Below are positions 1 through 8,877 of a stretch of 37,082 bases of DNA, one piece after another. The stretch is from NCBI GenBank assembly GCA_024645025.1, contig JAHEGQ010000073.1, forward strand, positions 1 to 37,082, given 5' to 3'. The position numbers were made by a program, and so were the translations under genes. The notes beneath the pieces were generated by a model. That model worked only from the letters and a program-made list of their open reading frames with translations. It was not told the origin of the DNA and ran no database searches. The stretch comes from Sphingomonadaceae bacterium (lineage in GTDB: Bacteria > Pseudomonadota > Alphaproteobacteria > Sphingomonadales > Sphingomonadaceae). How positions within the stretch are numbered: position 1 is the stretch's first letter; every line of letters begins with the position of its first letter.

Positions 1-1008
1 CAGATAGCCTCGGGCCAGCTTGTGTTCGCCTTGCGCCCCGGCTTCGACGCGCGACAGGCCAAGCTCGATCGCGGTTTCGATCGCGCGGTAATAGCAAAGC
101 TCAAAATGGAGAAAGGGCACCTCTTCGGTGCAGCCCCAATAGCGGCCATAAAGCGCCTCATCGCCCACAAAGTTCAAGGCGCCCGCAATGGGCCGGCCAT
201 CCCTTTCTGCCAGATACAAGAGCACCTTATCTCCCATTGTCTCGCCAATCCGGGGAAAGAAGCTGCGTTCCAAATAGGGCCGCCCCCATTTGCGCGCGCC
301 GGTATCCTGATAAAATTCCCAAAAGGCATCCCAGTGTTGGGGCTCAATCTCGGGGCCGCGTAGCGACCGGATCGTCAGGCCCTGCGTGGCCAGCGCCCGT
401 TCCTTCCGAATAGCCTTGCGCTTGCGCGACGACAGCGCCGCCAAAAAGGCCTCAAAATCATCATAGCCCTGATTGAACCAGTGATATTGCAGCCCTTCAC
501 GGATCAGCCACCCGGCGTCCCGAAACAGGTCCAGCTGGTCCGCATCCACAAAGGTGGCATGGGCCGACGATAATTCATTCTGCTCGGTCAGCGCTTGGGC
601 TGCGGCAATCAGCTGCGCAGCGACCTCGGCATCTTGGGTCAGCACCCGTGGCCCTTGTGCCGGCGTGAAGGGAACGGCGATCTGCAATTTGGGGTAATAA
701 GACCCACCGGCCCGGTGCCAGGCCTCGGCCCATCCATGATCGAAGACATATTCGCCTTGGCTATGGGTTTTGAGATAGGCCGGCAAAGCACCGCGCAGCC
801 CATCCTTTGCTTCGATCAGGATCGGCACGCTCTGCCAGCCGGTGCCCGGGCCCACGCTGCCCGATTCTTCCAACGCGGCCAAAAAGGCGTGGCTCAAAAA
901 GGGACTGGCAGACCCGGCGCACGCATCCCATTGCGCGCCGTCCAGCGTCGCCACGCCGTCAGCCACCCGCACTGCAAATTCATCGTCCCCCCATGCGGGG
1001 GAGGTCAT
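1..1008 (-). CDS. GNAT-family N-acetyltransferase (COG3146/DUF482-like), 3' end truncated by the window edge
   Basis: Minus-strand reading from ATG at 1008 is open to position 1 (MTSPAWGDDEFAVRVADGVATLDGAQWDACAG...RKRKAIRKERALATQGLTIRSLRGPEIEPQHWDAFWEFYQDTGARKWGRPYLERSFF...). Not in the ORF track because it has no stop in the window. Start overlaps the upstream gene's stop. Confidence 0.8.
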   Translation of the reverse strand, partial: MTSPAWGDDEFAVRVADGVATLDGAQWDACAGSASPFLSHAFLAALEESGSVGPGTGWQSVPILIEAKDGLRGALPAYLKTHSQGEYVFDHGWAEAWHRAGGSYYPKLQIAVPFTPAQGPRVLTQDAEVAAQLIAAAQALTEQNELSSAHATFVDADQLDLFRDAGWLIREGLQYHWFNQGYDDFEAFLAALSSRKRKAIRKERALATQGLTIRSLRGPEIEPQHWDAFWEFYQDTGARKWGRPYLERSFFPRIGETMGDKVLLYLAERDGRPIAGALNFVGDEALYGRYWGCTEEVPFLHFELCYYRAIETAIELGLSRVEAGAQGEHKLARGYL

Positions 1009-1778
1009 GGGGCAACGCCCTCAAAAATCGGGGCGTCCGCATAACGCGCCACCTTTTCCCGTTCGGCGGCGCTGCAAATCGTCCAGCTCAGAATGGGCAG
1101 CCCGCGCCGACGTTGGCTTTGCACAAAAGCCCCCTCCAAATCGGCAATGTCATAGGCCAGAAAATCCGGCTTTGCCGACCAAAGATCACGGTGGCGGCAC
1201 AGTCCGGCCCGGACCCGATCCGGCAGAGCCGTCGGGCCCTCTTCTGTCACCACCAGACCGCGGATCATGTCTGGCATATTCTGACGAAACCAGCGCGGCA
1301 CCGCCGGGTCGAAGGACATGATCGCCACCGGGCCGGACACGTTCGCCAAAACCCGCCGCACCGATTGGCACAAGGGCGCAATATCGCGCCGGCCGGTTTT
1401 GACCTCCACCAACACCGGCACACGGCCATCCACCATTTGCATGATTTCAGACAGGCGCGGGATTGTTTCGTTGCAGTCCTTCAGGCGTATCTTGTCGAGT
1501 TCCGGGCTTTGCAAAGCGCCTAGGCGGCCCGGCGTTTGGGCCAGCCGATCCAGATCGCGGTCGTGAAAAACAAACGCCTCACCATCCCGGCTGGCCTGCA
1601 CATCGAGTTCAATGCCAAATCCGTTATCAATGGCCGCCTGAAAGGCTCCCCGGCTGTTTTCAACCAGTGTGGGGCCATGCAGGCCGCGATGCGCATAGCG
1701 GTGGGCTTTCAGCCACCCACCCCGTCCAGCGGCGGGGGGCGGCGCCAGCAGCGCGTCAAGCAGCGTGAACGGCGACAA
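1005..1778 (-). CDS. Glycerophosphodiester phosphodiesterase family protein
   Basis: AHRGLHGPTLVENSRGAFQAAIDNGFGIELDVQASRDGEAFVFHDRDLDRLAQTPG is the GDPD HRG...EN...E.D...T.D...HD signature. Confidence 0.9.
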   Translation of the reverse strand: MSPFTLLDALLAPPPAAGRGGWLKAHRYAHRGLHGPTLVENSRGAFQAAIDNGFGIELDVQASRDGEAFVFHDRDLDRLAQTPGRLGALQSPELDKIRLKDCNETIPRLSEIMQMVDGRVPVLVEVKTGRRDIAPLCQSVRRVLANVSGPVAIMSFDPAVPRWFRQNMPDMIRGLVVTEEGPTALPDRVRAGLCRHRDLWSAKPDFLAYDIADLEGAFVQSQRRRGLPILSWTICSAAEREKVARYADAPIFEGVAP

Positions 1779-2238
1779 TTGCGTCCACCTCTACCGCTGC
1801 GCCTCGGGGCAAGACAGGCACGCCAACCGCAGACCGCGCATGGCGCCCCAAATCCCCAAAGACGTCAATCATCAAATTAGATGCGCCATTGGCAACGCTG
1901 GGCTGGTCTGTGAAGTCGTTTGCCGAATTGATGAACACGCCCAGTTTCACAATCCGCGCGACCCGATCCAGACCGCCAAGCGCGGCATTCATCTGCGCGA
2001 TCAGCATGATGCCACAGGCGCGCGCGGCTGCCTCGCCAAAAGCCAAATCCCGGTCTTCGCCTATCCGCCCGGTCATGATCTGGCCTTGGTCGAACGGCAG
2101 CTGACCCGAAATATGCAGCAAGCCACCCACTTCGACCGTGGGCACATAGGCCGCAATCGGGGCGGCGGGTTCCGGCAAGACGATACCCAGCCGCGCCAGA
2201 CGCTGAGCGGGGGTTTCGGGGGACGCGTTACTGGCCAT
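1756..2238 (-). CDS. RidA family protein
   Basis: MASNASPETPAQRLARLGIVLPEPAAPIAAYVPTVEVGGLLHISGQLPFDQGQIMTGRIGEDRDL... typical of the YjgF/RidA subfamily; start taken at the internal Met. Confidence 0.85.
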   Translation of the reverse strand: MASNASPETPAQRLARLGIVLPEPAAPIAAYVPTVEVGGLLHISGQLPFDQGQIMTGRIGEDRDLAFGEAAARACGIMLIAQMNAALGGLDRVARIVKLGVFINSANDFTDQPSVANGASNLMIDVFGDLGRHARSAVGVPVLPRGAAVEVDAIVAVHAA

Positions 2239-2866
2239 TGGCCGCTCCTTCTTTAAATCGATCAACTATCCACTGACGCGCCTGCGCCCAATCGTCAATC
2301 CGGGCATGGGCCGTGGGGTGCGGCGGAATGCGCGGGGCCAAACGCGGCTCCCCCACCATGTGTAGCCGCCAGACATCTGGCGCATGTTCGGCAACTGAGG
2401 CGTGGTTGTGGCCCAGATCATCGACAAACACCGTTGCGCTTGGGCGATAATCGTCGACGATCCGGCGCAGCAGCGGCCCTTTGCCGCCCTGATTGGTGAA
2501 AACCGGAAACTCCACACCAACAGCCCGCAGCTGGTGGATGCGGCCCTCGCGCTCTTCATCCGACAAATTGGTCAGCACAACAATGTCCGCCATCTGGGCG
2601 ATGTCGTGCAGCGCCTCCAAGGCACCGTCGATAGGGTATTGGCGATGCATTTCAGTGGCAAAAAAACCGCGCAGCAATGGCCATATTTCCTCATGGCCCA
2701 GAGCGATGCCCGTGGCCTTGTGCCGCAACGCGTTCACGAAATCACCGCTTTCCAGATCGAAATGGATATGGTGCGCCTCGTCGACCCATTGCGCGAAGGG
2801 AACGACCATGTGCAGCAGCACTTCGTCGCAATCGGTGATCAAAAGGGGACGGCCGCTCATGCCCAA
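2228..2866 (-). CDS. HAD-superfamily hydrolase
   Basis: LLITDCDEVLLHMV (motif I DxD-like), DIVVLTNLSDEERE, and FVDDLGHNHASV (motif IV) HAD motifs. Confidence 0.8.
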   Translation of the reverse strand: MGMSGRPLLITDCDEVLLHMVVPFAQWVDEAHHIHFDLESGDFVNALRHKATGIALGHEEIWPLLRGFFATEMHRQYPIDGALEALHDIAQMADIVVLTNLSDEEREGRIHQLRAVGVEFPVFTNQGGKGPLLRRIVDDYRPSATVFVDDLGHNHASVAEHAPDVWRLHMVGEPRLAPRIPPHPTAHARIDDWAQARQWIVDRFKEGAANGQ

Positions 2867-3129
2867 TGCGCCTGTGCTGGCGGTAGCAATGTTTCTGGCC
2901 GTACACCCAAGGCCGAGGCGCAGGCGAGCAGATCAGGCGGATGCCCTTCCAGAAAAAGACGCACCGCATCGTGAAGGCCCGGCTCCATCAGCCGTAAACG
3001 CAAATCGTCAGGAGAAAATCCCGTCAGGTCGAGAAAGCGTTGCGCGCGGGCATCGTCTGCCAAGACCCAGCCGAGCGCCGCTATTGCGGCGGTCGTGACG
3101 TCTTGTTCATTTGTTTTGGCTATCTTCAT
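2857..3129 (-). CDS. DUF3572 family protein
   Basis: 90 aa protein (ALGWVLADDARAQRFLDLTGFSPDDLRLRLMEPGLHDAVRLFLEGHPPDLLACASALGVRPE) resembling DUF3572, with a divergent DivK-like gene next to it. Confidence 0.7.
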   Translation of the reverse strand: MKIAKTNEQDVTTAAIAALGWVLADDARAQRFLDLTGFSPDDLRLRLMEPGLHDAVRLFLEGHPPDLLACASALGVRPETLLPPAQAHWA

Positions 3130-3165
3130 AGGGTATCACGAACCTTGGAAATCTGGGATCAAGCG

Positions 3166-3555
3166 GTGACAAAAAGGGTGCTCGTTGTCGAGGACAACGA
3201 TCTTAACCTCAAGCTTTTTTGCGACCTGCTCAAGGCGCATGGGTTTGATGCAGAAGCAGTTCGTGATGCGCGAGAGGCTTTGCCGCGCGCGCACGCCGCC
3301 CAGCCAGATCTTATCATCATGGATATTCATATGCCGCATATCAGCGGATTGGACCTGATCGGGATGATTCGCAGCGACCCGATTCTGCGCGCCACCCCCA
3401 TCATGGCGGTGACAGCCTATGCCGGCAAAGGGGATGAGGACCGCATCCGCAGCGCAGGGGCCGATGCTTTTGTGTCAAAACCCATCACGCTCGCGCAGTT
3501 CATCGAACGCACGACCAGCTTGGTCCACAAAACGGAAATGAACGCGCCGCACTAA
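3166..3555 (+). CDS. divK: Single-domain response regulator, DivK-like
   Basis: VTKRVLVVEDNDLNLKLFCDLLKAHGFDAEAVRDAREALPRAHAAQPDLIIMDIHMPHISGLDLIGMIRSDP...PIMAVTAYAGKGDEDRIRSAGADAFVSKPI: stand-alone REC domain. In-frame GTG at 3166 fits better than the ORF-track ATG at 3040. Confidence 0.8.
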   Translation: MTKRVLVVEDNDLNLKLFCDLLKAHGFDAEAVRDAREALPRAHAAQPDLIIMDIHMPHISGLDLIGMIRSDPILRATPIMAVTAYAGKGDEDRIRSAGADAFVSKPITLAQFIERTTSLVHKTEMNAPH

Positions 3556-3569
3556 GGCGGCGCGGCACC

Positions 3570-3737
3570 TTACTTGATCTTGGCTTCCTTGAACTCGACA
3601 TGCTTGCGCACGACGGGATCATATTTGCGGAAGGACAGCTTTTCGGTCTGCGTGCGCGGGTTCTTCTTCGTAACATAGAAGAAGCCCGTATCGGCCGAGC
3701 TGACGAGCTTGATCTTGACGGTGGTCGGCTTGGCCAT
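3570..3737 (-). CDS. rpmG: 50S ribosomal protein L33
   Basis: [58 protein letters not shown] at 3737. Confidence 0.97.
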   Translation of the reverse strand: MAKPTTVKIKLVSSADTGFFYVTKKNPRTQTEKLSFRKYDPVVRKHVEFKEAKIK

Positions 3738-3944
3738 GACCCGATAAACCTTCGTAATAGTTAAAACTGGATTCGCACCAAAGCGCGGTAAGCCGCGGCC
3801 ATTGGGGGAGCCGGGGACTTTTGTCAAGCGCCAGCCCCCGCCAAGGGGCCGCTGATCTGCAAATTCGATCACACAGAACGAACTTATCCGCAACCTATGG
3901 GAAGTGCTGGGTGTATAAGGACTTCACTTCAAGGAGAAGAGCCC

Positions 3945-4388
3945 ATGCCTAACCGAACCCATCTTGATGCCCTGAATGCGGTCCTTGCGGATTATTTCGC
4001 ACTTTACCTCAAGACCAAGAATTTTCACTGGCACGTCTCGGGCCCGCATTTTCGGGATTTTCACCTCCTTCTGGATGAACAGGCGGCCGAACTTTTGGCG
4101 ACGACCGACCAGATTGCAGAGCGCGTCCGCAAGCAAGGGGGGATCACACTCCATTCCATTGGCGAGATTGCCCGGCACAGTCGGATCAAGGACGACGACC
4201 GCACCAACCTGGATGCAGCTGCCATGCTGACCGCCTTGCGCGACGACAATCTGACGCTGGCAAGCCACCTTAAGGACCTGAAGGAGATGGTCGACGCCGC
4301 GAGGGACAATGCCACATCGGGCCTCGTGGACAGTTGGACCGATGAAGCTGAACGGCGTGCTTGGTTTCTGACCGAAAGCCTGCGCTGA
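3945..4388 (+). CDS. dps: Dps family DNA-binding/ferritin-like protein
   Basis: LNAVLADYFALYLKTKNFHWHVSGPHFRDFHLLLDEQAAELLATTDQIAERVR is the Dps ferroxidase signature; AAGGAG SD 9-14 nt upstream of ATG 3945. Confidence 0.93.
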   Translation: MPNRTHLDALNAVLADYFALYLKTKNFHWHVSGPHFRDFHLLLDEQAAELLATTDQIAERVRKQGGITLHSIGEIARHSRIKDDDRTNLDAAAMLTALRDDNLTLASHLKDLKEMVDAARDNATSGLVDSWTDEAERRAWFLTESLR

Positions 4389-4440
4389 CCCGTTTGTCGG
4401 GTTCGTCCTCGCCTCCCCTCACCTCTTCGCCTAGCGTCTT

Positions 4441-5823
4441 ATGGCGCAACGCAAAGAGGGGATGGGCATGACGGTTGACGATGGGCAGGACAGGGCCTTT
4501 TTGGGCCATCCCAAGGGCCTGGGCTATTTAGCCTTTACGGAAGCGTGGGAACGCTTTTCCTATTATGGAATGCAAACGCTGCTTGTCTTGTTCATGACGA
4601 AGCAATTGCTGCTGCCCGGCCATGTTGAAAATATCGCGCTCTTCAAGCCCTTTGCTGCGCTTTATGGCGGCTTGCAGGGTCAAGCGCTCGCCTCCGCGAT
4701 CTTTGGAACCTACACGGCGGCCGTCTATCTGACGCCAATTTTAGGCGGATTTCTGGCGGACCGCGTTCTGGGCAAACGGCGCACGGTTTTGCTGGGCGCC
4801 GTCACGATGGCGCTTGGCCATTTTCTGATGGCGTTTGAGGTGACCTTCCTCTTCGCACTTGCCTGCCTCATTCTGGGCTGCGGCATGTTCAAGGGCAATA
4901 TCGCCAGCCAAGTTGGCGCTCTGTATCGCCCCGATGATCTGCGCCGGGCCGACGCTTTCCAAATCTTTTATCTAGGGATCAACGCTGGTGTGATCCTGTC
5001 GCCGCTGATCGTCGGCACGCTGGGCGAGGTTTATGGCTGGCATTATGGCTTTGGTGCCGCTGGCGTTGGGATGCTGATCGGCCTTACAATTTATATCGCA
5101 GGCCAGAAGCATCTCCCAAAAGAGCATTTTGCGCCACAAACCCAACAAGCCGAAGCCGCCCGGCCCAAGCTGCAATCCGGTGATTGGCCAGCCTTGATCG
5201 CGCTGCTGGTCCTTATCCCGGTGCTGGCGGTTGCGATCGTCCCGAACAATCAGATTTTTAACGCCTATCTCGTCTGGGGCGACGCACAGTTCAATCTGGT
5301 CTGGCAGGGACATAAGTTGCCAACGTCTTGGCTGGTGACGCTCGATGCCATTGTGAGCGTGTCTTTCCTGGCCATCGTAGCCCTGTTTTACCGCTGGTAT
5401 GGCCAAAGGTGGCCGGAACCGGATGAAATCACCAAGATCATTATCGGCTCTGCCTTTTCGGTCTTGGGGATGTTGTGCCTATTTGTGGCGGCTGCCGGTC
5501 AGGCCCATGGCGAAAAGATTGGCCTGTTCTGGCCCGTGATGTTCCACATCCTCAACAGCATCGGCTTTGCCCATATGCTGCCGGTCAGTCTGGCCCTGTT
5601 TGCAAAGGTTGCCCCCAAGGCGGTCAACGCGACGGTGATCGGCCTTTACTACCTGGCCTTCTTCACCGCCAATGCGATTGTTGGGTGGATTGGCGGGTTT
5701 TACGAAACCATGGCCACACCGCATTTCTGGCTGATGCACGCAGCCTTAGCCGGCGCCGCGGGAGGCTGCTTCCTTCTGTTCCGGTTGGTCATGGGGCGAT
5801 ATCTGCGGTCAGCGACCGACTAA
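4441..5823 (+). CDS. POT/PTR family proton-dependent oligopeptide transporter (MFS)
   Basis: LAFTEAWERFSYYGMQTLLVLFM and FQIFYLGINAGVILSPLIVGTLGE PTR2 signatures; about 12 hydrophobic segments. Confidence 0.93.
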   Translation: MAQRKEGMGMTVDDGQDRAFLGHPKGLGYLAFTEAWERFSYYGMQTLLVLFMTKQLLLPGHVENIALFKPFAALYGGLQGQALASAIFGTYTAAVYLTPILGGFLADRVLGKRRTVLLGAVTMALGHFLMAFEVTFLFALACLILGCGMFKGNIASQVGALYRPDDLRRADAFQIFYLGINAGVILSPLIVGTLGEVYGWHYGFGAAGVGMLIGLTIYIAGQKHLPKEHFAPQTQQAEAARPKLQSGDWPALIALLVLIPVLAVAIVPNNQIFNAYLVWGDAQFNLVWQGHKLPTSWLVTLDAIVSVSFLAIVALFYRWYGQRWPEPDEITKIIIGSAFSVLGMLCLFVAAAGQAHGEKIGLFWPVMFHILNSIGFAHMLPVSLALFAKVAPKAVNATVIGLYYLAFFTANAIVGWIGGFYETMATPHFWLMHAALAGAAGGCFLLFRLVMGRYLRSATD

Positions 5824-5835
5824 AGGCCCAAACGA

Positions 5836-5863
5836 AAAGGGCGGCGCCGAAGCACCGCCCTTT
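5836..5863. terminator. Intrinsic terminator, probably bidirectional, between the convergent POT and CSD genes
   Basis: aaagggcgg-cgccgaagca-ccgcccttt hairpin with A/T flanks 12 bp after the POT stop. Confidence 0.75.
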
Positions 5864-5885
5864 CTCTATTCGGTTGATCCCGACC

Positions 5886-6680
5886 TCAGTCCGAAGAGCT
5901 GAGATTGACCGCCGAGTTCTTACCGCGATTGTCGACTTCGATGTCGAACTTTACGCGATCGCCTTCGTTCAGCGTGCCCATACCGGCGCGCTCAACAGCA
6001 GAGATATGGACAAAGGCGTCCGGCTGGCCGTCATCGCGCTGGATGAAGCCAAAGCCCTTCATGGAATTGAAGAACTTCACCGTGCCCGAGGCCGTCTCGC
6101 CGGTCAGCGTGCGCTGCACGCGCTGGGGACGGTCGCCGCCGAAGCCGCCACGCGGCTCGCCGCCGAAACGGTCCTGACGCGGGGCGCGTTCTTCCACCGG
6201 AAGCGGGTCCCCTTCAATCACCAGATCGGTTGCAGAGATTTTGCCGCCACGATCCACGAGCGTGTAGCCCAAGGGCTGGCCTTCCGCGAGGCCAGCAAGG
6301 CCAGCCTGTTCCACCGCGCTGATGTGCACGAAGACATCTTCGCCGCCGCCATCTTGCACGATGAAGCCAAAGCCCTTTTGAGCGTTGAAGAATTTCACAA
6401 CGCCCTTGCCTTCGCCAACGACCTGGGCCGGCATCTGCGGGCGCGGGCTGCCGCGGAAACCGCCGCCACCGCCACCGCCGCCGAAACGATCGCCGCCGCC
6501 GCCGCCGCCGAAGCGATCGCCGCCGCCGCCAAAGCGATCACCGCCGCCGCCAAAACGGTTGCCGCCGCCGCCAAAGCGATCACCGCCGCCAAAGCCAGCT
6601 TCAAAGCCGCCATCAAAACCGTCGCGCTTGTCAAAGCCACGACCACCACGCTCACCGCGCCGCCCTCTATCAAAACCCAT
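5886..6680 (-). CDS. Tandem cold-shock-domain protein with Gly/Arg-rich N-terminal repeats
   Basis: Two CSDs: GVVKFFNAQKGFGFIVQDGGGEDVFVHISAVE and GTVKFFNSMKGFGFIQRDDGQPDAFVHISAVE; N-terminus is (GGGGDRF)n. Confidence 0.93.
   Translation of the reverse strand: MGFDRGRRGERGGRGFDKRDGFDGGFEAGFGGGDRFGGGGNRFGGGGDRFGGGGDRFGGGGGGDRFGGGGGGGGFRGSPRPQMPAQVVGEGKGVVKFFNAQKGFGFIVQDGGGEDVFVHISAVEQAGLAGLAEGQPLGYTLVDRGGKISATDLVIEGDPLPVEERAPRQDRFGGEPRGGFGGDRPQRVQRTLTGETASGTVKFFNSMKGFGFIQRDDGQPDAFVHISAVERAGMGTLNEGDRVKFDIEVDNRGKNSAVNLSSSD
6456..6611 (-). repeat. In-frame repeats encoding (G)nDRFGGGG units
   Basis: Repeated cgccgccgccaaagcgatcac units on the + strand encode GGGDRFGGGGNRFGGGGDRFGGGGDRFGGGGGGDRFGGGGGGGG. 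Confidence 0.85.
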
Positions 6681-6975
6681 CCGTCAATAAACTTTCTTCG
6701 TAATCGTGTTCGCCCAGATCTTACATACTCCGGCGCAGGACGAGCGCGACGGAAATTCAGCGCAATTCACACTACGCCCTGCGCAAATCATAGCCCAGAT
6801 TGCAGCCTTCGGATAGTATTTTCGCACAGGCGTATTTTTAAGCTGTTCACATAGTCTTGCAGGCACTCCTGCCCCTGTGCAATGGAGAGTCTCTTTGCGC
6901 CGTCAGCACCGTGATGGCACAGACAGATTCGGCCCGTTGGGCCCGCGTTCCAGCCAATTTGACCGGGAGACTTAA

Positions 6976-7593
6976 ATGGCCATCTATCTTCACGAAGAAG
7001 ACCTCCCGATCGATGCCTTGGGGCCCGGCCCTGTTGCTGTCGACACAGAGACGATGGGCCTGCATCCGGGTCGCGACCGGCTGTGCCTTGTCCAAATCTC
7101 AGACGGCAGGGGCGATGAACACCTTGTCCGATTCGCGGCCGGCTCTGCTTTTGACGCGCCAAATCTTAAAGCCGTCCTGACAGACCCTGCGCGGCTCAAG
7201 CTCTATCATTTCGCGCGCTTCGATCTGGCTTCTATCATGGCCTATTTGAAGGTGATGGCTGAACCCGTCTATTGCACCAAAACCGCATCCCGGCTGGTGC
7301 GCACCTATACCGACCGGCATGGCCTGAAGGATTTGGTGCGCGAAACGCTGGGCGTGGAATTGTCAAAGCAGCAGCAATCCTCTGATTGGGGCGCGCCCAC
7401 ACTAACGGACGCGCAGAAGGAATACGCCGCGTCTGACGTGCGCTACCTTCATCGCCTGCGCGATGCGCTTGACCCGCGCTTGGTGCGCGAAGGGCGCGAC
7501 GCGCTGGCCCAGGCCTGTTTTGACTTCTTGCCCCACCGCGCCCGGCTTGACCTTGCGGGATGGCCCGAAGTCGATATTTTTGCGCATGTCTGA
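6976..7593 (+). CDS. Ribonuclease D-type 3'-5' exonuclease
   Basis: VAVDTETMGL, YHFARFDLA and YAASDVRYL DEDDy exonuclease motifs; 205 aa, so no obvious HRDC domain. Confidence 0.9.
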   Translation: MAIYLHEEDLPIDALGPGPVAVDTETMGLHPGRDRLCLVQISDGRGDEHLVRFAAGSAFDAPNLKAVLTDPARLKLYHFARFDLASIMAYLKVMAEPVYCTKTASRLVRTYTDRHGLKDLVRETLGVELSKQQQSSDWGAPTLTDAQKEYAASDVRYLHRLRDALDPRLVREGRDALAQACFDFLPHRARLDLAGWPEVDIFAHV

Positions 7594-8227
7594 GCTTGCC
7601 CTTCAAGAACGTTCGGCCCGGCAGATTTGGGCACGGCCCAATGGCCATCATGACCAGCTTGTTCGCGGGCTGCGCATTGCCTTACCGGCCGGGATTGCCG
7701 TGTTGGGCCTTTTCCTTGTCCTCGCCCCGGTTTCTAGCCCGAATGGCGATGTCAGCTTCATGCTGGCAAAAGACAGCGTGTCGATGGCACGGGAACGGCT
7801 GCGCGTCACGACGGCCACCTATCGCGGTGAAGACAGCAAGGGCCGGCCCTTTGAAATCTCGGCAGGATCTGCGGTTCAACGCAGTTCGCTAGAGCCGGTC
7901 GTCCGGCTTTCCGATCTGGTCGCCCGCCTGCAATTGGAAGAAGGCCCGGCCACCCTGTCAGCGAAGGCCGGGCGCTATGACATGGAGCGGGAAATCGTTG
8001 CGGTAGATGGGCCGCTGCGGTTTGAAACGGCGGATGGCTATCGCGTGGAAGCCAACAATGTCGCGGTTGGCCTGAAGACGCGCAAGTTGGCCAGCGATTC
8101 TCGCGTGGATGGCACCCTGCCGCTTGGCAGCTTCAGCGCCGGGGGCATACAAGCCGATTTGAAAGCCCGAACGGTGACGCTGAATGGCAGGGCACGCTTG
8201 CATATCGTGCAGCACACGGCCAGATAG
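7586..8227 (+). CDS. lptC: LPS export ABC transporter periplasmic protein LptC
   Basis: N-terminal TM (LRIALPAGIAVLGLFLVLAP) and LptC-like fold; sits directly before lptA and lptB. Confidence 0.85.
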   Translation: MSELALQERSARQIWARPNGHHDQLVRGLRIALPAGIAVLGLFLVLAPVSSPNGDVSFMLAKDSVSMARERLRVTTATYRGEDSKGRPFEISAGSAVQRSSLEPVVRLSDLVARLQLEEGPATLSAKAGRYDMEREIVAVDGPLRFETADGYRVEANNVAVGLKTRKLASDSRVDGTLPLGSFSAGGIQADLKARTVTLNGRARLHIVQHTAR

Positions 8228-8232
8228 CAGCC

Positions 8233-8739
8233 ATGCGAAACATCCCTTTTTTGACCGGTCTTGTTCTGCTTGTCGCTGTTCCCGCGCTCGGCCAAGCATT
8301 GAAGGGGCATAACACAGGCGCCCCGGTCGATGTCGAAGCTGACCGAATCGAAGTGCAGGACCGGGCTGACCGCGCGGTCTTTTCTGGCAACGTCGTGGCC
8401 CGCCAGAATGACATGACGTTGAACGCCGGGCGACTGACTGTTGCTTATTCGCGCAATGGGGGCGGTGTCGACATTGAACGGCTGGATGCCTCTGGCGGTG
8501 TGACGGTCCGCAGCGCGAGCGAAACCGCGCGCGGCGAATTCGCAATTTACGACCTGAGCCAGCGGATCATCACCGTCGTTGGCAATGTCCAACTGACGCG
8601 GGGCGGCAATGTGGTGCGCGGTGGGCGATTGGTCATCAATTTGGATACGGGGCGAGCCGTAATGGATGGCCGCGGCGTCAACGATGCTTCGGGCGGGCGC
8701 GTCTCGGGCCGGTTCACAGTCACAGGCCAAACCAAGTAA
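8233..8739 (+). CDS. lptA: LPS transport periplasmic protein LptA
   Basis: Signal peptide, then PVDVEADRIEVQDRADRAVFSGNVVARQNDMTLNAGRLTVAY, typical OstA/LptA. Confidence 0.9.
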   Translation: MRNIPFLTGLVLLVAVPALGQALKGHNTGAPVDVEADRIEVQDRADRAVFSGNVVARQNDMTLNAGRLTVAYSRNGGGVDIERLDASGGVTVRSASETARGEFAIYDLSQRIITVVGNVQLTRGGNVVRGGRLVINLDTGRAVMDGRGVNDASGGRVSGRFTVTGQTK

Positions 8740-8877
8740 TTTCACCCAAAAGCGACAAAAACCTGCGTCTGTGGCGCATGGCAAGGTTGCCTTTCTGCTA
8801 CGCCGTGCAATATTCCTGCCAAACAGGCGACGCATTCACGCAGCGTTTACGAACCCGGCTTAGTCACGACAGGACCG

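Noticed and set aside
6456-6611. Tandem repeat that could suggest a CRISPR or minisatellite
   Set aside because: Units are short, in-frame and encode GGGGDRF with no spacers; explained by the CSD protein.
5475-6854. 459-aa plus-strand ORF with Ala/Thr-rich C-terminal part
   Set aside because: Antisense to the POT 3' end frame-shift and to the cold-shock-domain gene; its low-complexity AAAETIAAAAAAE comes from the complement of Gly-codon repeats.
6684-6866. 60-aa minus-strand ORF upstream of the CSD gene
   Set aside because: No family resemblance or RBS evidence; more likely 5' leader/intergenic sequence.
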